From Candidatus Cloacimonadota bacterium (GTDB lineage Bacteria; Cloacimonadota; Cloacimonadia; Cloacimonadales; WRIO01), in contig JAJBBH010000032.1 of NCBI GenBank assembly GCA_020532185.1, positions 1 through 32,696 of the forward strand: a stretch of 32,696 nucleotides of DNA, written 5' to 3'. Shown here in pieces: positions 11,279 through 19,314 of this stretch (positions are counted from its first letter, which is position 1; every line of letters starts with the position of its first letter). Both the position numbers and the translations under genes were made by a program. The notes beneath the pieces are model-generated. The model made no database searches and was not told the origin of the DNA. It saw nothing but the letters and a program-made list of their open reading frames with translations.

Positions 11279-12364
11279 TTAGGTCCACCATTTAACAAAG
11301 CTTCTAATAAAAACCCTATACAAAGTAGGAATATCATGCAACATATTGGTATATGCGGCATTAGCCAACGGACAATAGCATTCTTTATTCTTTATAGAGG
11401 CTCGTTCTTTTTTAGCAAGCTCTGCAAACCATATTTTCTTAAAATTAAAATTTGTATCTTTTAAATGTCCTAATGGCTTTGCTTTCACGCAGCAAGTCCA
11501 CACTTCACCATCAGGAGAAATCTGTGCAGAGGCAACACCAGCATAACACGGTATCACTTGAGTTTTTTCTTTGAGGGTTTCTTTCACTAACTGATAGTAT
11601 TCAATTCGAAATGCTTGTGTAATACGATTAACTCTCTTTTTTATTTTTGTATTCTTTATTCTATGAATCAAATAATCAATAGCTGCTTTATAAGAGAGCA
11701 AAGATGGCGTTATTTCTTGTCCTATTGTATCAAGTTCTACCCTCTCTTCCGCTATTTCTGTAATATACTGATCTGGATTTAGCTTCATTAATGTATTAGA
11801 TATTTTGGTAAAATCTTGCACGTTGAAAACAGAAATCACTGAGTGAATACCAATAGATACATTTTTATAGTTCTTTTCTCTTAATCTATTATAAGTTTCG
11901 ATTACTTTTTGATAATTTCCCTCAACATTACGTATTTTATCGTGTTGCTCACCAACTCCATCAATTGACAGATTGATAATGATTTGAGACTTTGGGCAAG
12001 CCTCTGAAATCTTGCCTACAGACTCCACTATTTTATCTACCAAGATTCCATTTGTAGGTATATTTATCATTGCTGGCTTACAAATTTTATAGCCCAATGT
12101 CACGATTTCAACCAAGTTTTCTCTTAAAAAAGGCTCTCCCCCGCTATAAGTAATCCAATATGGACTTTTACCCAAACTTTTGAAAAGAAGCCTATATTCT
12201 TCGAGGCTCATATGTTCAGATTTCTTTTTATAAACATTACAAGTGCTACATCTTGAGTTACACCTATAAGTTAGGCTAATAGTATAGCTAACGGGCAATA
12301 TCTTCGGAAAGCCAGTATAATAGGCTAATTTATATGCAAAAATACGCGGCAAAAGCTCGATCAT
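11279..12364 (-). CDS. Radical SAM protein with SPASM-type C-terminal cluster domain
   Basis: A 361-residue protein. The radical SAM core has CxxxCxxC at Cys35, Cys39 and Cys42 ('YRCNSRCSTCN') and the 'SGGEPF' motif at 74-79 for S-adenosylmethionine binding. The C-terminal part (about 270-335) has further cysteines at 273, 291, 292, 329 and 331 around 'ISPDGEVWTCC', the pattern of a SPASM/Twitch domain that binds extra iron-sulfur clusters. Relatives modify peptides or carry out other radical reactions on large substrates; the substrate here is unknown. It overlaps the upstream glycosyltransferase by four bases (ATGA), which implies coupled translation and perhaps a shared pathway. No precursor-peptide gene was seen next to it. 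Confidence 0.88.
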   Translation of the reverse strand: MIELLPRIFAYKLAYYTGFPKILPVSYTISLTYRCNSRCSTCNVYKKKSEHMSLEEYRLLFKSLGKSPYWITYSGGEPFLRENLVEIVTLGYKICKPAMINIPTNGILVDKIVESVGKISEACPKSQIIINLSIDGVGEQHDKIRNVEGNYQKVIETYNRLREKNYKNVSIGIHSVISVFNVQDFTKISNTLMKLNPDQYITEIAEERVELDTIGQEITPSLLSYKAAIDYLIHRIKNTKIKKRVNRITQAFRIEYYQLVKETLKEKTQVIPCYAGVASAQISPDGEVWTCCVKAKPLGHLKDTNFNFKKIWFAELAKKERASIKNKECYCPLANAAYTNMLHDIPTLYRVFIRSFVKWWT

Positions 12365-13272
12365 TCTTTATCTTTACTCCTATATTTTAATGACTTTGCA
12401 CTATCAATAGTCTTCCATTTAAATGGGTTTCGTTTTTTTATTTTATAGTCATATGAGCCTAAAATTCGACAATATACCTCAAGCATTGCCACTCCTATCA
12501 CCCAGCCTATTTTATTCTTGTTTCTCATACAAGCTTTAAAAAAGAGAATAAGCATTAAAGATGAATCTTGTGACGACACTTCATGCGATTGATTGTCTTT
12601 CAACCATAAATGTCCTGCTGCTATTCTGCGTCTTTGCTTGACAAAATCAGAGAAATTCTCAGGTCCTTTATTATGCACAATTGCTGCAGGCACGTATAGC
12701 AGCTTATAATCTTGCTCCAATATAATTGCTTCAATACTTGCCTCGTCCACAGCTGAGTTTGCTGGTATCTCGTCAAATAGCCTTCTAAAAGCCACCATTT
12801 CCCCCAGTTTAGGGCTATATTTTGCCATTTCATGATGCAGGCTCCAGAGCAAATTAACAGCAAAACCAATAAAGGTATTTGTTGGGTTTTCTGGCACTGG
12901 TTTGCCACCAGTCATTCCTATCTTTTTATTATTAAAGGGAAGCACAAGCTTTTCTATCACATCATTTTCAGGTATTGTATCCGCACTTTCAATTATCAAA
13001 ATATCAGAGCTTGCCTCTTTTAAAAACAAATTTATTGCGGCTGATTTTCCACGTCTTTCATCTTCTTGTATTAAATGCACCTTTGGATGATTTTGACAAA
13101 ACTCTTTTACAATTTCATCAGTACCATCTGTGGATGCACTTGAAACAACGATTATTTCTACTATTTCAACAATATCCTGCTTTTGCTCGACAAGTGCATT
13201 CAAGATATTTGCCATATTTTTCTCTTCGTTATAGGCGAAAACGCCCACACTACATTTTATCTTATCAGCCAT
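12361..13272 (-). CDS. Glycosyltransferase family 2 protein
   Basis: A 303-residue GT-A type glycosyltransferase. The N-terminal nucleotide-sugar site is 'SVGVFAYNEEKNMANIL', then 'IVVSSASTDGTDEIV' and 'DERRGKSAAINLFL'. The metal-binding region reads 'IIESADTIPEND', so the usual first Asp of a DxD-type triad appears as Ser (SAD). Later blocks 'GMTGGKPVPEN' and 'RRRIAAGHLWL' (a Q/RxxRR-like segment) fit processive-type GT2 enzymes. A hydrophobic C-terminal stretch (about 240-275) may contact the membrane. It has a good ribosome site (AAGGAG, five bases to the ATG). It probably acts in envelope polysaccharide or glycoconjugate synthesis, but acceptor and sugar are unknown. The downstream radical SAM gene overlaps it by four bases; nusB precedes it by 23 bases. 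Confidence 0.88.
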   Translation of the reverse strand: MADKIKCSVGVFAYNEEKNMANILNALVEQKQDIVEIVEIIVVSSASTDGTDEIVKEFCQNHPKVHLIQEDERRGKSAAINLFLKEASSDILIIESADTIPENDVIEKLVLPFNNKKIGMTGGKPVPENPTNTFIGFAVNLLWSLHHEMAKYSPKLGEMVAFRRLFDEIPANSAVDEASIEAIILEQDYKLLYVPAAIVHNKGPENFSDFVKQRRRIAAGHLWLKDNQSHEVSSQDSSLMLILFFKACMRNKNKIGWVIGVAMLEVYCRILGSYDYKIKKRNPFKWKTIDSAKSLKYRSKDKE

Positions 13273-13295
13273 TACATCTCCTTAAAAATCTCATA

Positions 13296-13736
13296 CTAAA
13301 CATCAGCTCTATAAACAGCATCTAAAACTGCATTGATAAACGGTGTTGATGTTTCTGAACAAAACTTTTTACTTATTTCCAATGACTCATTTATCACCAC
13401 AGGTGCTGGTGTTTTATAATAAACAATTTCATATATTGCAAGCCTCATTATACATAAGTCCACTTTAGCAATACGATCTGTTGTCCAACCTATACTATAC
13501 TGATTGATGATTTTATCAATCTCGCTTAACATTGGAATCAGGTTTTGTAATAATTTTTTAGCAAAATCATATATCTTTTTCTTTGTATCAACTCGACATT
13601 CTTCTGCAATTAGCAAAAGCTTTTCTTCATATTTACTCAACAAATCAAGCTCTTGCAAATATTCATCATTTGACTCATATTCCAATGCGTACAAAGTTTG
13701 TACAACTAACTCTCGCGATTTTCTTCTAAAGCTCAT
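13296..13736 (-). CDS. nusB: Transcription antitermination factor NusB
   Basis: A 146-residue all-helical protein of typical NusB length. It starts 'SFRRKSRELVVQTLYALEYE' (arginine-rich RNA-binding helix) and carries the conserved end 'YYKTPAPVVINESLEISKKF' followed by 'FINAVLDAVYR'. NusB with S10 (NusE) binds boxA RNA and supports antitermination of rRNA operons. It lies directly downstream of ribH, a gene order found in many bacteria, which supports the call. The pair is probably read from the promoter found upstream of ribH. Confidence 0.95.
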   Translation of the reverse strand: MSFRRKSRELVVQTLYALEYESNDEYLQELDLLSKYEEKLLLIAEECRVDTKKKIYDFAKKLLQNLIPMLSEIDKIINQYSIGWTTDRIAKVDLCIMRLAIYEIVYYKTPAPVVINESLEISKKFCSETSTPFINAVLDAVYRADV

Positions 13737-13770
13737 TTTACTCCTAAATTATATATTAGATTAGCAATCC

Positions 13771-14241
13771 TCATTCAGCAATTATATCACAAAGATTTAC
13801 CATTTCGATAGCTGTCAATGCTGCATCCCAGCCTTTGTTACCAACTTTTGTACCAGCACGCTCAATTGCTTGTTCGATAGTATCTGTTGTCAATATTCCA
13901 AAAATTACTGGCTTATCACTTTTTAAACTTACTGAAGCAATACCTTTGCTGACCTCTGCACTGACATAGTCAAAATGAGGTGTAGCACCTCTGATGACTG
14001 TTCCAAGACAAATAACAGCAGCATATTCATTCTTTTTTGACAGTTTTTGTGCTAATAAAGGAATCTCAAAAGCTCCAGGCACCCAATAAACTGTGATATT
14101 ACTCTCTTGTGCTCCGTGTCTATAGAGGCAATCTAATGCACCTCCCAACAGTTTATTATTAATAAATTCATTGAATCTACTAACAATTATCGCATAGTTT
14201 GCATCCTTTGTTATCAGTTTACCTTCTATTACTTTTGGCAT
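13771..14241 (-). CDS. ribH: 6,7-dimethyl-8-ribityllumazine synthase
   Basis: A 156-residue protein of normal family length. It shows the substrate-binding 'RFNEFIN' near residue 22, '[10 protein letters not shown]' (53-62), '[18 protein letters not shown]' with catalytic His89, and '[17 protein letters not shown]' with '[13 protein letters not shown]' at the end. It condenses 5-amino-6-ribitylamino-uracil with dihydroxybutanone phosphate, the penultimate step of riboflavin synthesis, and normally forms icosahedral or pentameric shells. No other rib gene and no FMN riboswitch were seen next to it, so it is separated from the rest of the pathway. It has a strong promoter candidate and an AAGGGG ribosome site. 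Confidence 0.97.
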   Translation of the reverse strand: MPKVIEGKLITKDANYAIIVSRFNEFINNKLLGGALDCLYRHGAQESNITVYWVPGAFEIPLLAQKLSKKNEYAAVICLGTVIRGATPHFDYVSAEVSKGIASVSLKSDKPVIFGILTTDTIEQAIERAGTKVGNKGWDAALTAIEMVNLCDIIAE

Positions 14242-14263
14242 TTTAACCCCTTTACAATATTTT

Positions 14264-14299
14264 TTAATCCAATATATATAAAGATTGAAAATAAGTCAA
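14264..14299 (-). promoter_or_regulatory. Candidate sigma70-type promoter of ribH-nusB
   Basis: On the minus strand TTGACT (14294-14299) is followed after exactly 17 bases by TATATT (14271-14276). The predicted start is near 14264, giving a leader of about 22 bases that ends in AAGGGG before the ribH ATG. The leader is too short to hold an FMN riboswitch. Pattern evidence only, but close to consensus in both boxes and spacing. Confidence 0.6.
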
Positions 14300-14336
14300 T
14301 TAAAATTTTCTTTTAAAATCAGATAACAATCTTTTA

Positions 14337-16163
14337 TTATGATGCATCCAATCGCTCTTGTTTATGTTCAAACCGTTTTCTTGCTGTATGATCGAGTATT
14401 TTCTTACGCATTCTGATGCTTGTTGGTGTTATTTCTAAGAGCTCATCATCGGCAATATATTCCAACGCCAACTCAAGAGAAAAGTTTTTTGGTGGGCTAA
14501 GCTTGATAGCATCATCATTACCTGCAGCTCGCATATTAGTTAGTTTTTTCCCTCGACATACATTGATCACCAAATCATTATCTTTGCTATGCTCTCCAAC
14601 AATCATTCCAGAATAAACCTCTGTATTGGGATTTATAAATAAGGTACCACGTGGTTGAAAACTATTTAAAGAATATGCCAAAGCTGTACCTGTTTCCATC
14701 GCAATCAAAGAACCATGCTTGCTACCAATTATTTCTCCTTTATACAAATCATAGCCATAAAAACATTGATTCAGAACTCCTGTGCCTCGTGTCTCTGTCA
14801 AAAACTCATTTCTAAAGCCTATCAGACCTCTTGCAGGTACTATAAATTCGAGACGAGAATACCCATCAATTGCAGCACTCATATTAGTCAGCTCACCTTT
14901 ACGCTTGCCCATCAGTTCAATAACTGCACCCACAAGGTCTTCAGACACATCTACCATAGCTATTTCCATTGGTTCCAAGATATGACCATCCTCTTGTTTC
15001 AAAATTACTTTTGGTTTGGACACTTGAAATTCATAGCCTTCACGGCGCATATTTTCTATTAAAATCGACAATTGAAGCTCTCCACGACCCTTGACAACAA
15101 ATCTGTCTGCCGAATCAGTCTTTTCCACTACCAAAGAGATATTGCTCTGTAATTCTCTTTGCAAGCGTTCATATATTTTATTAGAAGTCAACCACTTACC
15201 TGAGCGCCCCATAAAAGGAGAATCATTTATCATAAATTCCATTGCCATTGTTGGTTCATCAATATTGATAATTGGTAGAGCCATCGGCTTATCTTTATCA
15301 GCAATTGTTTCGCCCACATCAATTGAATCCAAGCCAGCAACAGTCACAATATCACCAGCATAAGCTATTTTAACTTCAACCTTTTGTATGCCCTTATATT
15401 TGAACACTTTATTGACCTTATAACTGATGATATTTCCATTTCTTTTCATCAATTTAACCTCATCACCTGCATGAATGCTGCCATTTAATATCTTACCTGT
15501 TCCCATTTTTCCCAAATAAGTATCATATTCAATTGCTGAAACAAGCAGTTGCAAAGCTTTGTCTTTATCACCAATAGCATCAGGTACTTTATCTATAATT
15601 GTGTCCAATAATGGGCAAATATCTTTTATTTCATCTTCCATATCAAGCAATGCATAGCCATTTTTACCAGAGGCATAGACAACTGGAAAATCAAGTTGTT
15701 CTTCATTTGCATTAAGTTCGATAAACAAATCAATTATCATATCCAAAACTTCCATTACTCGTGCATTTGGTCTATCAATCTTATTGATCACAACTATTGG
15801 TTTTAGCCCAATCTCAAGGGAATTCTTCAACACATATTTTGTCTGAGGCATAGGTCCTTCAAATGCATCAACAAGCAATAACACACTATCCACCATCTTC
15901 ATAATACGTTGCACTTCTCCGCCAAAGTCTGCATGTCCTGGTGTATCCACTATATTTATCGTATAGTCTTTATAAGAGATGGAGGCATTTTTGGAAAAGA
16001 TAGTTATACCTCTTTCTTTTTCAAGATTATTTGAATCCATTATTCTGTCTGTTATTAGTTCGTTTGATCTAAATGTTCCTGTATATTTGAGCATTGCATC
16101 AACGAGGGTTGTTTTGCCATGATCCACATGTGCTATAATTGCAATATTTTTAGTCTTGTTCAT
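14337..16163 (-). CDS. typA: Ribosome-associated translational GTPase TypA/BipA
   Basis: A 608-residue translational GTPase of normal BipA length. G1 is 'AHVDHGKTT' (residues 11-19), the switch I region contains 'LEKERGITI', G3 is 'DTPGHADF' and G4 is 'NKID'. The EF-G-like domains II, III and V follow, then the BipA-specific C-terminus ('[18 protein letters not shown]' and '[18 protein letters not shown]'). It binds the ribosome and helps 50S assembly, especially in the cold or under stress. The ribosome site AAAAGG lies about six bases before the ATG, and a 10-base inverted repeat ends just beside it (described separately). It follows queE by 82 bases. Confidence 0.97.
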   Translation of the reverse strand: MNKTKNIAIIAHVDHGKTTLVDAMLKYTGTFRSNELITDRIMDSNNLEKERGITIFSKNASISYKDYTINIVDTPGHADFGGEVQRIMKMVDSVLLLVDAFEGPMPQTKYVLKNSLEIGLKPIVVINKIDRPNARVMEVLDMIIDLFIELNANEEQLDFPVVYASGKNGYALLDMEDEIKDICPLLDTIIDKVPDAIGDKDKALQLLVSAIEYDTYLGKMGTGKILNGSIHAGDEVKLMKRNGNIISYKVNKVFKYKGIQKVEVKIAYAGDIVTVAGLDSIDVGETIADKDKPMALPIINIDEPTMAMEFMINDSPFMGRSGKWLTSNKIYERLQRELQSNISLVVEKTDSADRFVVKGRGELQLSILIENMRREGYEFQVSKPKVILKQEDGHILEPMEIAMVDVSEDLVGAVIELMGKRKGELTNMSAAIDGYSRLEFIVPARGLIGFRNEFLTETRGTGVLNQCFYGYDLYKGEIIGSKHGSLIAMETGTALAYSLNSFQPRGTLFINPNTEVYSGMIVGEHSKDNDLVINVCRGKKLTNMRAAGNDDAIKLSPPKNFSLELALEYIADDELLEITPTSIRMRKKILDHTARKRFEHKQERLDAS

Positions 16164-16174
16164 ATTTATCCTTT

Positions 16175-16212
16175 TTTTGCTAAAATTTTCCTATACGACT
16201 TCTTTAGCAAAA
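16175..16212 (-). promoter_or_regulatory. Hairpin in the leader of typA next to the ribosome site
   Basis: A perfect 10-base inverted repeat (TTTTGCTAAA at 16175-16184 and TTTAGCAAAA at 16203-16212) with an 18-base loop. In the minus-strand transcript the 3' arm runs straight into the AAAAAGG ribosome site of typA. No T-run follows in this direction, so it is not a usual terminator. It could mask the ribosome site or protect the RNA; the function is inferred. Confidence 0.4.
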
Positions 16213-16245
16213 GCTTGCACTTCTGCTAATCAAAGATATTTTGTG

Positions 16246-16887
16246 CTAAACGCCTTTTTGACCTGGAGACCAGATATATTTATGTAATTGTAATTGAAAT
16301 CTAATGTCGAGCTTATCTCTCAAAACCCATTCAACTATTTGCTTAGGCTCTAATTTGCCTAATACAGTAGAAAACAATATTGATTGCCCTGATAAGTTAT
16401 TTTTATATAAAAATTCTTTCGCCCACAGATAGTCTTTTTCTGAGCTAATAACAAACTTAAGATTATCTCTATCTTCATCAAAATAATGCAGGTTTTCTGT
16501 TAAAAAAGAATCTTCAGCACCGCTATCTGGGCACTTTACATCAACTATCTTATGCACAAAATCAGGTATGTTATTGAGGGATATTGAACCGTTTGTTTCG
16601 ATTAGAATAGTATAATTATCTTGATGCAAAAGATTGATTAGTTGTACTAATTCTTTTTGTAATAGTGGCTCACCACCTGTAAACTCAACAAGTTTAACAG
16701 GTTCATACTCTTTTATTTTCTCAAACACTTCTTGAATACTTAGTCGCAGCTTTATTTCACTATGATATTTTGTATCGCAATATGAACAATTTAGATTACA
16801 TCCGCAAAAGCGAACAAAAATACATGGTAATCCACAATAAGTAGATTCTCCTTGTATGCTAAAAAATAATTCATTTATATTCATCAT
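16246..16887 (-). CDS. queE: 7-carboxy-7-deazaguanine synthase
   Basis: A 213-residue radical SAM enzyme. It begins 'MNINELFFSIQGESTYCGLPCIFVRF', the diagnostic QueE start. The cluster motif CxxxCxxC is at Cys30, Cys34 and Cys37 ('CNLNCSYCDT'), followed by 'FTGGEPLLQ' and 'ETNGS'. QueE rearranges 6-carboxytetrahydropterin to 7-carboxy-7-deazaguanine, the precursor of queuosine in tRNA and of some DNA modifications. The other pathway genes (queD, queC, queF) are absent from this window. It lies 30 bases downstream of the amidohydrolase gene. Confidence 0.93.
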   Translation of the reverse strand: MMNINELFFSIQGESTYCGLPCIFVRFCGCNLNCSYCDTKYHSEIKLRLSIQEVFEKIKEYEPVKLVEFTGGEPLLQKELVQLINLLHQDNYTILIETNGSISLNNIPDFVHKIVDVKCPDSGAEDSFLTENLHYFDEDRDNLKFVISSEKDYLWAKEFLYKNNLSGQSILFSTVLGKLEPKQIVEWVLRDKLDIRFQLQLHKYIWSPGQKGV

Positions 16888-16917
16888 AGACAGTGCCTTT
16901 ATTTATAGAGAAATAGT

Positions 16918-18123
16918 TTAAAATGGAATATATGGCAATGACTTATGATAGCCTAATATTGAGTCAATTTTATCTATTATTTGCTCTGGATGCCCTACTA
17001 CAAATTTTTCTTTATTACCAGTTTTAAAAAAATAGTAGTCATTTTCATCAACATTGAGATATTCCATAAAAGAAATATCACCATAAAGAGGCACACCTCT
17101 CTGGACCATTAGCTGTATATCATCAATTTCTTGATAAAGTATATTATCGAATGCATCTTCTTTTTTATTAGTCAAAAGCAGCAAGTTCTTTTGTGGGTTC
17201 AAAAGATCTGCCCCATTTAAATACAAAGCACGATATCCATTAACTGTTACCATTTGATATAACTGCTTTGCACTAATTTCAGGGAATTTCTTCTTTGCAA
17301 AGCGTATTTCTTCCAGCAAATTTATACTGCCTGTCATAGTTGAGTCTGTACCCAATACGATATTCACACCCTTTTCAAGGCAAGAGATAATATCAAGAGT
17401 TTGTCCAATCAAATAATAATTTGAATCTGGGCACCAACAAATTGAGGCATTTGCTTTCCTTACAGCATCTAATTCGCTTCTTGTCAAAGAAATACCATGA
17501 ATAATCAGGGTATTTTCTTGCAATAAATCAGCTTTTTGAAGCAGGGCAAATTCCTTTTTTGTTTCATCATCCAAACCTTCTGCAAGGTGAATAATAAAGG
17601 GCATTTTACCTTTAGATTTTCTCATCTCTTCTTCGGGACTATCGCCTCCCCACCAATTACCGAGAGTAATAGAATGACACTGGGCATAATCTCGTAAAAC
17701 CTCGATAGGAAACATATCGTAATATTCTTGTGCTTGCAAAACTCCATGATCTTGTACAACAGAGGCTCCTGAAAATAGATTTTTAAATGCTCCAAGCTTA
17801 ACAAGCAGAGGTGCATTAGCTTCCAGTAGATCAAAATTACCACTATTTGTCCATATTTTGTTTCGCTCAAGAAAGCTTGCTGACACCTTATTATCTTCAA
17901 CCCAGAGATGAGAATTAATATAGGGTGCATTGGTACCTGATTTTGGATACCAATTACCAACCAAATGATCGTGAGAATTAATAAGTGGGATGCTTTTTAA
18001 TATTTTATCGCTATCCCACTGATATTCTGCTTTTTTAAATAAAGGGCTATCAATCTCAATCCATTGATTTGCTTGAACTTTATCAATAGACTCAATAGCT
18101 TGCTTTACTTTTATTTTAAACAT
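16918..18123 (-). CDS. Amidohydrolase-superfamily metal-dependent hydrolase
   Basis: A 401-residue TIM-barrel amidohydrolase of the chlorohydrolase/deaminase type. Visible metal and catalytic residues are His51 and His53 ('NSHDHL'), His179 with Glu182 ('IIHLAEG'), His209 ('LIIHGISL') and Asp260 ('LGTDST'). This is the one-metal arrangement of deaminases such as the TrzA/MtaD/guanine deaminase group. The N-terminal beta-sandwich segment looks short and atypical. Substrate is unknown; a deamination or hydrolysis of a nitrogen heterocycle is possible. Its ATG follows the etfA stop codon with no gap (TAA-ATG), so the two are translationally coupled, but no functional link is obvious. queE, an enzyme of deazapurine synthesis, is downstream. 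Confidence 0.8.
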   Translation of the reverse strand: MFKIKVKQAIESIDKVQANQWIEIDSPLFKKAEYQWDSDKILKSIPLINSHDHLVGNWYPKSGTNAPYINSHLWVEDNKVSASFLERNKIWTNSGNFDLLEANAPLLVKLGAFKNLFSGASVVQDHGVLQAQEYYDMFPIEVLRDYAQCHSITLGNWWGGDSPEEEMRKSKGKMPFIIHLAEGLDDETKKEFALLQKADLLQENTLIIHGISLTRSELDAVRKANASICWCPDSNYYLIGQTLDIISCLEKGVNIVLGTDSTMTGSINLLEEIRFAKKKFPEISAKQLYQMVTVNGYRALYLNGADLLNPQKNLLLLTNKKEDAFDNILYQEIDDIQLMVQRGVPLYGDISFMEYLNVDENDYYFFKTGNKEKFVVGHPEQIIDKIDSILGYHKSLPYIPF

Positions 18124-19305
18124 TTATTGATTAAACCTTTTTATTGCTAATGGCAAAATCTCAAACAAATCACCGACTAAACCCAAATCTGCTGCCTGAA
18201 ATATTGGTGCATCTTTATCTTTATTAATTGCAATAATATAGTCAGCTGATTGCATGCCTGCCAAGTGTTGAATTGCACCAGAAATACCGACTGCTATATA
18301 AATCTTTGGCTTGATTGTTTTGCCTGTTTGACCAACTTGATGCGGATATGGAATCCATTCTGAGTCAACTGCAGCACGTGAAGCACCAACAGCACCCTCA
18401 ATCAGTTTTGCAAATTCCTTCAACAACTCGAAGTTCTTTGCTTCTTTAAGTCCACGACCACCAGACACAACAATGTCTGCTTCGGTGATATTAATCTGAT
18501 AGCCTTCTTCTTGCACACTTTCAAGGAATTTTACTTTGCTATCTTTAGCCTCAAAATCAAGCTTTTCAACAATTACTTCGCCTTTTCTTGTATCATCTTT
18601 TGGAAATGGGACCATAACTTTATGTCTAACTGTTGCTATTTGAGGTCTATGGTTTGGTGTGAGGATTGTTGCCATAATATTTCCGCCAAATGCGGGGCGA
18701 GTTTGCATGAGATTGCCTGTTTCAGGGTCAATATCAAGCCCTGTACAGTCTGCTGTCAAACCAGTATGAAGCTTTACTGCCACTCTTGGCACAAAAGATC
18801 TACCGATATTGCTTGCACCAGCAAGTATAATTTCTGGTTTATATTTCTCTGATAATTGAAGAAATGCAGATGTATAGATCTGATCTGTAAAGTCTTTCAC
18901 TTCGGGATTATTCACTACAATAACTCTATCTGCACCACAGGCAATTAATTCATCTGTCAATTTTTCTGGGCTTGCTGACAATAAAACTGCTGTCAAGTGA
19001 GTGTTTCTCTTTTCTGCTAATTCTCGACCTTTTCCTAATAGCTCAAAAACTACTGGTGAGATTATGTTATTTCTTTGTTCTGCAAAAACCCATACACCTT
19101 TATAATCTTCTTTATTTACTGAAGAATAGTTTTCTCGCTTCATTACAAGTGCTTCAAAAGAACACGCACTAATACAAGCACCGCAAAGGGTACATGTATC
19201 GTGATTTATTTGTGCTATTTCATCGATGATTGTTATTGAATTATATGCACATGCTTGTACACATGCTCCACAACCAACACAATTTTTGATGATAACTTCT
19301 ATCAT
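18124..19305 (-). CDS. etfA: Electron transfer flavoprotein alpha subunit with N-terminal two-cluster ferredoxin domain
   Basis: A 393-residue protein. Residues 1-60 form a bacterial-type ferredoxin with two 4Fe-4S motifs (Cys9, 12, 15, 19 and Cys38, 41, 44, 48). Then comes the EtfA N-terminal domain ('VWVFAEQRNNIISPVVFELLGKG') and the C-terminal FAD domain with 'VSGGRGLKEAKNF', 'GASRAAVDSEWIPYPHQVGQTG', 'YIAVGISGAIQHLAGM' and 'DAPIFQAADLGLVGDL'. Ferredoxin-fused EtfA subunits occur in anaerobes in electron-bifurcating or confurcating complexes, for example with lactate dehydrogenase or acyl-CoA dehydrogenase partners. EtfB, which should form the heterodimer, is not adjacent on either side: upstream is a PAP2 protein, downstream an amidohydrolase. 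The ribosome site AAGGAG lies five bases before the ATG, overlapping the end of the upstream gene. Confidence 0.93.
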   Translation of the reverse strand: MIEVIIKNCVGCGACVQACAYNSITIIDEIAQINHDTCTLCGACISACSFEALVMKRENYSSVNKEDYKGVWVFAEQRNNIISPVVFELLGKGRELAEKRNTHLTAVLLSASPEKLTDELIACGADRVIVVNNPEVKDFTDQIYTSAFLQLSEKYKPEIILAGASNIGRSFVPRVAVKLHTGLTADCTGLDIDPETGNLMQTRPAFGGNIMATILTPNHRPQIATVRHKVMVPFPKDDTRKGEVIVEKLDFEAKDSKVKFLESVQEEGYQINITEADIVVSGGRGLKEAKNFELLKEFAKLIEGAVGASRAAVDSEWIPYPHQVGQTGKTIKPKIYIAVGISGAIQHLAGMQSADYIIAINKDKDAPIFQAADLGLVGDLFEILPLAIKRFNQ

Positions 19306-19314
19306 CTTATCTCC

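Noticed and set aside
12165-12364. RiPP precursor peptide next to the radical SAM gene
   Set aside because: There is no free intergenic space: the neighbouring genes overlap or lie within 25 bases, and no short frame with a leader/core pattern was seen.
14280-14334. Inverted repeat AAAGATTG/CAATCTTT downstream of typA as a terminator
   Set aside because: The loop is about 39 bases, the stem is AT-rich, there is no clean T-run, and the repeat overlaps the much better ribH promoter pattern.
14200-14336. FMN riboswitch upstream of ribH
   Set aside because: The predicted leader is only about 22 bases and no conserved RFN-element segments were seen.
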